This document shows, piece by piece, positions 49,244 through 56,247 of a DNA stretch of 64,000 nt. The first letter of the stretch is position 1, and each line of letters opens with the position of its first letter. Below the pieces are notes generated by a model that was not told the DNA's origin, ran no database searches, and saw nothing but the letters and a program-made list of their open reading frames with translations. The translations under genes and the position numbers were made by a program. This DNA is from VXOI01 sp965261945 (lineage in GTDB: Bacteria > Chloroflexota > Dehalococcoidia > Lucifugimonadales > UBA3495), in the NCBI GenBank assembly GCA_965261945.1, contig CBDHEF010000002.1, positions 310,001-374,000 of the forward strand, in the 5' to 3' direction.

Positions 49244-49810
49244 ATGGCGGACACGGTTACGGTCAGAAACGTCAGGTTGGTCAACCCCGGCGGCCTGGAA
49301 TTGCCAGTGGGGGATTTCCGGTTGAACGACCGGCCCAACACCCTAGAGGGCAAGACCCTGGGCCTGCTGGAGAATTCCAAGGCCAATTCCGACAAGGTGC
49401 TCAATGAGTTGGGCCGGATGCTACAGGTAAAATACGGGCTGAAGGAAGTCCGTATGTTCAACAAGCATTCCGCTTCTCTACCCACCAAATCGGAAGTCAT
49501 CGAGGATATGCTGAACGGTGTGGACGTGCTCATCACCGGGGTGGGTGATTGAGGCTCTTGCAGTTCGTGCAGTGTGCACGATGGAATCGAGATGGAGCGC
49601 CTGGGCCTTCCGACCGCATCCATCATCACCCATGTCTTTAACAACACCGCCAAGGCCATGACGCGCATGATGGGTGTGCCGGAATACGAATACGCCGTCG
49701 CTCCTCATCCGCTTTCCAGCCTGAGCGACGAAGAGTGCCGGGATCGCGCCGAGGCCCTGCTCCCGGACGTGGAGCGAATCCTGCTCGGCAGCGTGGCCCG
49801 GGTCGAGTAG
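49244..49810 (+). CDS. UGSC family selenoprotein
   Basis: 188 residues when the TGA at 49550-49552 is read as selenocysteine (Sec103). The N-terminal part (MADTVTVRNVRLVNPGGLEL, LEGKTLGLLENSKANSDKVL, LPTKSEVIEDMLNGVDVLIT) is followed by GVGD-U-GSCSSCSVHDGIEMERLGLPTASI and AMTRMMGVPEYEYAVAPHPLSSLSDEECRDRAEALLPDVERILLG. The U-G-S-C motif gives its name to a family found with Sec or Cys. Without readthrough both pieces look like meaningless fragments. It is the last gene of the MBL-CMD-dehydrogenase operon and follows the 346-aa protein. Function is not established, but the C-terminus is well conserved in the family. Confidence 0.93.
49550..49581 (+). promoter_or_regulatory. Sec UGA and bSECIS-like hairpin, UGSC gene
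   Basis: Twelve nt after the UGA, TCGTGCA (49565-49571) pairs with TGCACGA (49575-49581), 7 perfect bp with loop GTG at +20 to +22. Fits bacterial SECIS size and distance. Confidence 0.8.
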
Positions 49811-49905
49811 CAGTCTCTCGATCCGGTCCCTTACGCGGATGGGCCGGCCCCGGGCGACCGGGCCGACGATTGGACATTTCCACACTGCCGCCGCCGCTTT
49901 CCATA

Positions 49906-49935
49906 TTGAATCGGCGGCTGGCGGTGTGCTAGTAT
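49906..49935 (+). promoter_or_regulatory. Possible promoter of the nuoEFG unit
   Basis: TTGAAT, 18-bp spacer, TAGTAT; 4/6 matches to each consensus box. Confidence 0.5.
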
Positions 49936-49962
49936 TTGCTGGATTGTTAATTATTTCACGAA

Positions 49963-50016
49963 TGGGCCGGGGTAGCTGGCGCTGACCGGTGGGCCGGGGT
50001 AGCTGGCGCTGACCGG
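49963..50016. repeat. Two tandem 27-bp repeats
   Basis: Perfect duplication in the nuoE leader, 49963-49989 and 49990-50016. Confidence 0.95.
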
Positions 50017-50077
50017 CGCAATCCGGCCAAAGCCACGAATTCCGGCCCAATAGTCATACTGTCAGGAGTCCGGCCAA

Positions 50078-50566
50078 ATGGATGGTCTGCAACAGCGCAT
50101 CGACCGGGCCGTTCGTGGTCAGACCCAGGCCACGGTTACGGTACTCTCTTCCTTGCTGGCCGTGGAAGACGAGTTGCACTACATCCCACGAGAGGCTGTG
50201 GAGCGGGTGGCCGAGTTCATTGGCGCAACGGTCAATGACGTTTGGGCGGTCGCGTCCTTCTATCCCAATTTCCGCTTCCAGCCGCCCGCGATGCGTCAGG
50301 TCGAGGTGTGCTGGGGGGCTTCCTGCCACCTCATGGGAGCTATGGCCGTGGTGAAGTCGGTGCTGGAGGCTGCCGGTCTGGAAGACGAGGGCGAGCGGGC
50401 GGACCATCGGCTTTCGGTGCGTTTCAACACTTGCCTCGGAGCCTGCTCTCAGGCGCCCGTTATGTCCGTAGACCATCACCTCGCCGGCCGGGTCAGCCCG
50501 GACGCGGCGGCGCGGCTCGTGTCTGGAATTCTGCGGCAAGACCCATCGGAGATTCATGCCCGCTAA
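50078..50566 (+). CDS. nuoE: NuoE-like [2Fe-2S] thioredoxin-fold subunit
   Basis: A 162-residue 24-kDa-type subunit. Its 2Fe-2S cluster ligands are Cys78 and Cys83 (VCWGASC) and Cys119 and Cys123 (TCLGAC). The N-terminal helical part has SLLAVEDELHYIPREAVERVAEF. It passes electrons between NuoF and partner subunits. Its stop overlaps the nuoF start by 11 bp. Confidence 0.92.
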   Translation: MDGLQQRIDRAVRGQTQATVTVLSSLLAVEDELHYIPREAVERVAEFIGATVNDVWAVASFYPNFRFQPPAMRQVEVCWGASCHLMGAMAVVKSVLEAAGLEDEGERADHRLSVRFNTCLGACSQAPVMSVDHHLAGRVSPDAAARLVSGILRQDPSEIHAR

Positions 50567-52283
50567 TTTCGAGCAACTGGAAGCGGAGGCCCTTCGCCGC
50601 TGGGAAGAAGAAGCCCAACGCCCCTGGCTGCGGGTCGGAACTGCCCTGTGCGGCCAGGCCGCCGGCGCCGATGCCGTGGTTGCCGCCCTCCGCGAAGCCT
50701 TGGAAAGCCAGGCAGTGGAAGCCCGCCTCTCCGAGGTCGGCTGCATTGGTCTCTGCTACGCGGAGCCTCTGCTGGACGTACAACTGCCCGGCGGCCCGCG
50801 AATCTTCTACGGGAACTTTGATCCCAACCGGGCGGCTGAGGTTGTAAGGGCTCACGTCGCGGGAGGGCAGTCTGTTGACGAATTGGCCCTCGGCTATCTG
50901 GCGCCGGACGATGCCGGGGATGACTTCGTCCCGCCGCCCGGCCTGCGAGACCTGTCGTTCCATCCGATGCGGGCCTGGGAGAATCGAATCGCCCTGCGCA
51001 ACGCGGGAAACATTGACCCGCTGGACATTTACCAATACATCGCCGGCGGCGGCTATCGAGCCCTGAACCGTGCGCTGCTGGAGATGACGCCCGAGGATGC
51101 GTTGCAGCAGGTCAACGAGTCCGGGCTGCGGGGACGGGGCGGCGCCGCCTTCCCCACCGCTACCAAGTGGAGATTCCTCGCTGGCAATCCCTCCCGCGAC
51201 AAATACATATTGTGCAACTGCGAGGAGGGAGACCCGGGCGCCTTCAACGACAAGGCCATCCTGGAAAGCGACCCGCACACCCTGGTTGAAGGCGTCATCC
51301 TTGCCGGATACGCTACCGGCGCCGCCAAGGGGTACATCTTTATCCGCCACGGGCATGACGGCCCCATTGACCGCTGCCGCGCTGCGGTCGAGCAGGCGCA
51401 GGAACTGGGACTGCTGGGTGACAACATTCTTGGGTCCGGCTTCGACTTCGATATTGAAGTGGCCCTCACCGGCGACTCATACGTTGCCGGTGAGGAAAGC
51501 GCGCTGATGGAAGCCATTGAGGGCAAGCGGGCCATGCCCCGTTTCCGTCCTCCCTTCCCGGCGCAGTTCGGGCTGTTCGGAAAGCCCACCAACATCAACA
51601 ACGTCAAGACGCTTTCCTACGTGCCGGAAATAATGTCCAAGGGCGGCAAGTGGTTCGCCGGCATCGGCCACGAGCGCAGCACCGGCACCGCGATTCTCTG
51701 CCTGTCCGGCGCCCTCAACTACACCGGCATGATGGAAGTGCCGCTGGGCATCAACCTGAAGGATGTGCTCTATGAAGCGGCGGGCGGCATTCGGGGCGGC
51801 AAAAAGCTGAAGTTCCTGCAAACCGGCGGGCCGCTGGGCGGAGTGCTGGGCGCCGACAACATAGACATCGTGCTGGACTTCGAGGTGCTGCGCAACGCGG
51901 GGGCCATTCTCGGCTCCGGGGGCATCATCGCCGCAGACGAGGACACCTGCGTGGTTGACCTGACCAGGGCGCTGGTGGCTTTCTGCCAGTATGAGTCGTG
52001 CGGCAAGTGCTTCCCCTGCCGGATGGGTATGAGCCACCTGCTGGAGGTTCTGGAGCGCATTTGCGACCTGAAGGGCGAGCCGGAGGACCTGGACCTGATG
52101 CGGCGCACCGGAGAGAATATGCAGGCCGGTTCCCTGTGCGGACACGGGCAGTTGGGCTTCAACCCCGTGTCGTCGGCCCTGCGCTACTTCCCCGGCGAGT
52201 TCGAGGCGCACATCCTGGAGCACACTTGCCCAACCGGCGTTTGCAACGGCCCGAGATTTTCACCGGCCCGGTCGCGCCGGTAG
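50556..52283 (+). CDS. nuoF: NuoF-like NADH-binding subunit
   Basis: A 575-residue 51-kDa-type subunit with an N-terminal thioredoxin-like 2Fe-2S domain (about 1-110, GTALCGQAAGAD, EVGCIGLCYAEPL) as in HndC/HydB and FDH-beta proteins. The FMN/NADH domain follows (GLRGRGGAAFPTATKW, NCEEGDPGAFNDK, AGYATGAAKGYIFIRH, GEESALMEAIEGKRAMPRFRPP). The 4Fe-4S ligands are Cys482, Cys485, Cys488 and Cys528. There is no C-terminal ferredoxin domain. The fusion is more like soluble NAD-linked hydrogenases or formate dehydrogenases than classical complex I. Confidence 0.94.
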   Translation: MPANFEQLEAEALRRWEEEAQRPWLRVGTALCGQAAGADAVVAALREALESQAVEARLSEVGCIGLCYAEPLLDVQLPGGPRIFYGNFDPNRAAEVVRAHVAGGQSVDELALGYLAPDDAGDDFVPPPGLRDLSFHPMRAWENRIALRNAGNIDPLDIYQYIAGGGYRALNRALLEMTPEDALQQVNESGLRGRGGAAFPTATKWRFLAGNPSRDKYILCNCEEGDPGAFNDKAILESDPHTLVEGVILAGYATGAAKGYIFIRHGHDGPIDRCRAAVEQAQELGLLGDNILGSGFDFDIEVALTGDSYVAGEESALMEAIEGKRAMPRFRPPFPAQFGLFGKPTNINNVKTLSYVPEIMSKGGKWFAGIGHERSTGTAILCLSGALNYTGMMEVPLGINLKDVLYEAAGGIRGGKKLKFLQTGGPLGGVLGADNIDIVLDFEVLRNAGAILGSGGIIAADEDTCVVDLTRALVAFCQYESCGKCFPCRMGMSHLLEVLERICDLKGEPEDLDLMRRTGENMQAGSLCGHGQLGFNPVSSALRYFPGEFEAHILEHTCPTGVCNGPRFSPARSRR

Positions 52284-52347
52284 AGGCACACCCTTACCCT
52301 GGCCATCTCCACAAGGGACAAAGAGCAAATAACCGGCAGAGGCGGAA

Positions 52348-55185
52348 ATGCCCGACGACATAACGATCAGCATAGACGGCGTAGAGGTAAGGACGCAGCC
52401 CGGGAAGATGGTCCTTGAGGCGGCCATCGACGCCGGGATATATGTGCCGTACCTGTGTTACCACCCAGGCATGAAGCCCTACGCCGCCTGCCGGATGTGC
52501 GTCGTGGGAGTGGAAGGGCAGCGGGGATACCCAGCCGCCTGTACGCTGCCGGTGGCCGACGGCATGGTGGTCCACAACCAGGTTACGGCGGTGGACCAGT
52601 TGCGAAAATCAGTGATGGAGATGCTCATTGCCGAGCATCCCAACGGCTGCCTGACCTGCCACCGCATCGACATCTGCGGCCCCAGCGACGTGTGCCTGCG
52701 CCACGTTTCGGTCAACGACCGTTGCGTCACCTGCCCCAAGAACGAGCGGTGCGAGCTGAAAGACACGGTGCGCTACCTGGGCATGAACCTGGAATCCCCG
52801 CTGGGCTACAAGTACCGCGACATACCCCTCGAAGTGTCCGACCCCTTCTACGACCGCGACTACAACCTGTGCATCGTCTGCGGGCGGTGCGTCCGGGCCT
52901 GCGAGGAGTTGCGCGGCGACGACGCCATAGGCTTCACCGAGCGCAGTGGCCAGGCGCTGGTGGGCACGTCCTTCGGCACGTCGCTGCTGGAGTCAGGCTG
53001 CGAGTTTTGCGGCGCCTGTATCGATGTCTGCCCCGTGGGCGCCTTGGTTGAGCGGGACCACAAGTGGGAAAAGGCGCGACGGGTGGAGCGCTCCATCTGC
53101 CCCCATTGCCCCGTAGGCTGCCAGTTGAACCTGGAATTCAACAGCAAAGACGAGCTGATCCGCGCCATCCCGGAAATCAACTCACCCGCCAACCAGGGAC
53201 AAGCCTGCTTCAAGGGCAAGTTTGGCTTGGAGTTTGTCAACAACGCCAGCCGCCTGGCCGCCCCGCTCATACGCCGCGGCGGAGTGCTGGAACCGGCCAC
53301 ATGGGACGAGGCGCTGGACTACGTGGCGGAACGGTTGTCACAAGTCAGCGGGCCGGAGTTCGCGCTGGTCACTTCGCCCACCGGCACCAACGAAGAGCAT
53401 TACCTGGCCCAGAAGTTCGCCCGCGTGGTGATGGGTTCCAATAACATTGACCAGTCTTCCAACACCAACCCCGAGCTGGTGCTGGGTCTTGAGGCGTCCC
53501 TGGGCATTGCCGCCGCCACCAATTCCATCTGGGAACTGGAGCAGGCAGGCTGCATCCTGGCCTTCAATGCCAACCCTACCGAGGAGCAGAACGTCGTTGC
53601 CGTGCCCATCAAGCGGGCCGCGCGGAAGAACACCAAGCTGGTGGTCATAGACTCCCGCGAGGTCGAGCTGACCCGCTACGCCCACCTGTGGCTGCGCCCT
53701 GCTCCGGGTACGGAATTGACGCTGCTGGCGGGACTGCTCCGCAGTATCGTTGACCAGGGACTGGAGCGCGAGGAATGGCTGGAGGAGAACTGCGAGAGCC
53801 CGGCCACCCTGCGCTATGCCCTGCGTTCGCGGGACATGGAAGAGGTCGCCGAGACAACCCAGGTCTCCGCCGACGACATAGCCGAGGCGGCGAGACTATT
53901 CGCGCAGGCCGCTGCCGCCGCGGTGGTTTACGGGCTGGACAATGTGCTGCCGGACCACCAACGCGACTGCGTTCAGTCGCTGGTCAATCTGTCGTTGCTT
54001 ACCGGCAACCTGGGCAGACCGGGAACCGGGCTGTACCCCATGCGCCGGGGCGCCAACGAGCAGGGCGCGTGGGACGTGGGTTGCCTGCCCGACCGTCTGC
54101 CGGGATACCGCCGAGCGGCCGTCGCCGCCGATCGCGAGGCCCTGGAAGCTGTATGGGGCGCGCCGGTGCCGGAAACGCCGGGGCTGGGACTGGGCCAGAT
54201 TGCCGAAGCCGCCGGCGATGGCCGGCTGAAGGCGGCCATCGTCATCGGCAACAGCCCCAATTTCACCAACGGCAGGCTTGGCGACGCGGTGGGCGCACTG
54301 GCCGGGTTGGACTTCCTGGTTGTGCACGATACTTTCCTAACGCCGCTGGCCCAGCGGGCCGACGTGGTGCTGCCGCGAGTGACTTTCGCCGAGAAGGATG
54401 GCACCTACACCAACCTGGAACGCAGGGTGCAGCGGATCAAGCCGGCGGTCAGCAAGAACGACGGCGCGGAGCCCGAGAGTTGGGTCTTGACCCAGTTGGG
54501 ACAGCGTTTGAAGGCCGATATATTCCCGGCCATGACACCCGCCGAGGTGATGGACGAAATCGCGCAGGTCACCGGGATTTACGGCGGTATCTCTCACCGG
54601 CGGTTGGAAAGGGAGGGTTCGCTGGTTCTGCGTACCCAGTTGGAAAGCCCGCAGCCGACGCAGGTGCTTTACGCCAGCAGGCAGCACCGCGGCCTGCAAT
54701 GGCCCTGCCCTGAAGCCGCCCATCCGGGTACGCCGACACTTTATGCCGATGGATTTGCCGAAGACAAGGCGGTGCCTTTCACCCCGTCATTCCATGCGCC
54801 CCTCCCGGAGGCCCCGGCGGACTTTCCCCTATGGTTCGCGCCGGGCCGGGTGCTGCTGCAACAGCACCGGGAGATGGAAGTGGTTAAAGGCAAGCGTAAC
54901 CGCATTCAACGGGAGGAATGGGTGGAGGTCAACCCCGCCGACGCAACCGCTATGGGCTTGGCGGAGGGAGACAAGGTGCATCTCGAAACTGCGGACGCCG
55001 TGCTTCCCGGAGTCGCCCGCTTCAACACGCAGGTGCCGAAGGGCGTTGTGGCGTCCACTTCCCTGTTCGGGCAGTTGGCAATCGATATGCAGGCCAGCGA
55101 TGAATTCGACCCGGCCGCCATGCTCCATGGGTTGGACGTGCGTCCCGCCCGCTTGGTCAAGGCACAAGTTGAACTAACGGCGTGA
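52348..55185 (+). CDS. nuoG: NuoG/FdhA-like iron-sulfur molybdopterin-fold subunit, no Sec/Cys ligand
   Basis: A 945-residue protein with the HydA/NuoG iron-sulfur array: plant-type 2Fe-2S (PYLCYHPGMKPYAACRMC), His/Cys 4Fe-4S (HPNGCLTCHRIDICGPSDVC), two 4Fe-4S clusters (CIVCGRCVRAC and CEFCGACIDVC) and the CPHCPVGC motif of the molybdopterin domain. In formate dehydrogenases the Mo ligand is Cys or Sec in a conserved DHCARLCH-type block; here the region reads DQSSNTNPELVLGL (about 369-382). So it probably lacks the metal, as in NuoG, or acts differently. The C-terminal domain keeps the fold (ADVVLPRVTFAEKDGTYTNLERR). No other nuo genes are nearby. Confidence 0.9.
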   Translation: MPDDITISIDGVEVRTQPGKMVLEAAIDAGIYVPYLCYHPGMKPYAACRMCVVGVEGQRGYPAACTLPVADGMVVHNQVTAVDQLRKSVMEMLIAEHPNGCLTCHRIDICGPSDVCLRHVSVNDRCVTCPKNERCELKDTVRYLGMNLESPLGYKYRDIPLEVSDPFYDRDYNLCIVCGRCVRACEELRGDDAIGFTERSGQALVGTSFGTSLLESGCEFCGACIDVCPVGALVERDHKWEKARRVERSICPHCPVGCQLNLEFNSKDELIRAIPEINSPANQGQACFKGKFGLEFVNNASRLAAPLIRRGGVLEPATWDEALDYVAERLSQVSGPEFALVTSPTGTNEEHYLAQKFARVVMGSNNIDQSSNTNPELVLGLEASLGIAAATNSIWELEQAGCILAFNANPTEEQNVVAVPIKRAARKNTKLVVIDSREVELTRYAHLWLRPAPGTELTLLAGLLRSIVDQGLEREEWLEENCESPATLRYALRSRDMEEVAETTQVSADDIAEAARLFAQAAAAAVVYGLDNVLPDHQRDCVQSLVNLSLLTGNLGRPGTGLYPMRRGANEQGAWDVGCLPDRLPGYRRAAVAADREALEAVWGAPVPETPGLGLGQIAEAAGDGRLKAAIVIGNSPNFTNGRLGDAVGALAGLDFLVVHDTFLTPLAQRADVVLPRVTFAEKDGTYTNLERRVQRIKPAVSKNDGAEPESWVLTQLGQRLKADIFPAMTPAEVMDEIAQVTGIYGGISHRRLEREGSLVLRTQLESPQPTQVLYASRQHRGLQWPCPEAAHPGTPTLYADGFAEDKAVPFTPSFHAPLPEAPADFPLWFAPGRVLLQQHREMEVVKGKRNRIQREEWVEVNPADATAMGLAEGDKVHLETADAVLPGVARFNTQVPKGVVASTSLFGQLAIDMQASDEFDPAAMLHGLDVRPARLVKAQVELTA

Positions 55186-55235
55186 AAATGCCACGCCCCA
55201 GACACCAGACATTGAAAACGGCCATTCGTCCACGG

Positions 55236-55300
55236 TATTTCGGGTTGGTATTCCGGGTTGGTATTCCGGGTTGGTATTCCGGGTTGGTATTCCGGGTTCC
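55236..55300. repeat. Five tandem 13-bp repeats
   Basis: TATTCCGGGTTGG in five copies; the first has T at position 5 and the last ends in CC. They lie 34 bp before the reductase start, between nuoG and this gene. Confidence 0.95.
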
Positions 55301-55333
55301 CAGCGTAAAGCAATTTGGAGGCAGGAGACAATT

Positions 55334-56104
55334 ATGATAGAGTCAGCGGCCACTGAGAGAGTAAAGGACGCGGATCTCACCCCCAATCCTGCCTTCCCCA
55401 AGGCCACGGTCGTGGAACGAAACAATATCACCGATGACCTGATGGTCCTCAAGCTGGAGCTGAAAGAAGGCGAGGGCTTCGCCTTCAAGCCCGGTCAATA
55501 CTGCACCCTGGGGCTTGGCAGCATCGAGCGCGCCTATTCCATCGCTTCCGCCCCTCATGAAAATACGCTGGAGGTTTTCGTGGAACTGGTGCCGGACGGG
55601 GAGCTTACCCCGCTGATGTGGCGGCTACAGCCGGGCGACGCCATGTCCGTCCGCCCCAGGGCCAAGGGTATCTTCACCATGGACCGCAAAGCTCATCACC
55701 ACTTCATGATGTCAACGGTCACCGGCGTTTCACCGTCGGTAAGCATGGTGCGGGACTACCTGCATCACAATGAAGAGGAGCATACTTTTTATGTCCTGCT
55801 GGGCGCCAGCTATTGCGATGAGTTGACCTACGATGCCGAGTTCATGGAGCTGGCGGCAAAGCATCCCGATGTCGTCAAGTTCGTGCCGACGGTCAGCCGC
55901 CCCGGCGACCCCCGCAACCAGGGATGGGACGGTCCGGCCGGCCGGGTAAACGCCGTCGCCGAAGAATACCTGGAGAAATTCAATCTTCCCAAGGACGATA
56001 CATTGGTCTACGCCTGCGGCCACCCCGGAATGATCGAAGACATGAAGGCGAAGTTGCCCTCCCAGGGCTGGCGATTCAAGGAAGAGCGATTCTGGAAAGA
56101 GTGA
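55334..56104 (+). CDS. Ferredoxin/flavodoxin-NADP(H) reductase-like
   Basis: FNR-family flavoprotein of 256 residues from ATG 55334 (CAGGAGA upstream). FAD-binding RAYSIAS and KPGQYCTLGLG, the NAD(P) domain MMSTVTGVSPSVSMVRDYL, and the C-terminal LVYACGHPGMIEDMKAKL and GWRFKEERFWKE ending in an aromatic residue pattern of the subfamily. It follows nuoG-like by 148 bp on the same strand, so it may exchange electrons with the NuoEFG-like complex. Confidence 0.9.
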   Translation: MIESAATERVKDADLTPNPAFPKATVVERNNITDDLMVLKLELKEGEGFAFKPGQYCTLGLGSIERAYSIASAPHENTLEVFVELVPDGELTPLMWRLQPGDAMSVRPRAKGIFTMDRKAHHHFMMSTVTGVSPSVSMVRDYLHHNEEEHTFYVLLGASYCDELTYDAEFMELAAKHPDVVKFVPTVSRPGDPRNQGWDGPAGRVNAVAEEYLEKFNLPKDDTLVYACGHPGMIEDMKAKLPSQGWRFKEERFWKE

Positions 56105-56128
56105 TCGTTTTCGGTTTCGCCGCCTGAA

Positions 56129-56160
56129 CAGTGCCCTCTCCCTTGCGGGAGAGGGCACTG
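56129..56160. terminator. REP-like perfect hairpin / terminator before mutS
   Basis: CAGTGCCCTCTCCC, TTGC, GGGAGAGGGCACTG: a 14-bp perfect stem, 25 bp after the reductase stop, followed by TTATTC. It is the best-conserved member of the REP family in this window. Confidence 0.8.
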
Positions 56161-56247
56161 TTATTCAATGCCGCGACCTTCACTCACCCGGATGTTGCCC
56201 GGCGTGGTATAGAATTAGTCCACTCACTCTACCCGGCATGTGGTCCC

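Larger units (their letters stand above)
49811..50077. other. Intergenic region before nuoE
   Basis: 267 bp without a gene. A possible promoter is TTGAAT (49906-49911), 18-bp spacer, TAGTAT (49930-49935), 142 bp before nuoE. A 27-bp unit (TGGGCCGGGGTAGCTGGCGC then TGACCGG) is perfectly duplicated at 49963-50016 between promoter and gene. Confidence 0.65.

Noticed and set aside
53400..53520. Sec in the nuoG-like gene, as in formate dehydrogenases
   Set aside because: The frame is open throughout and the ligand place reads NPELVLGL, neither Sec nor Cys.
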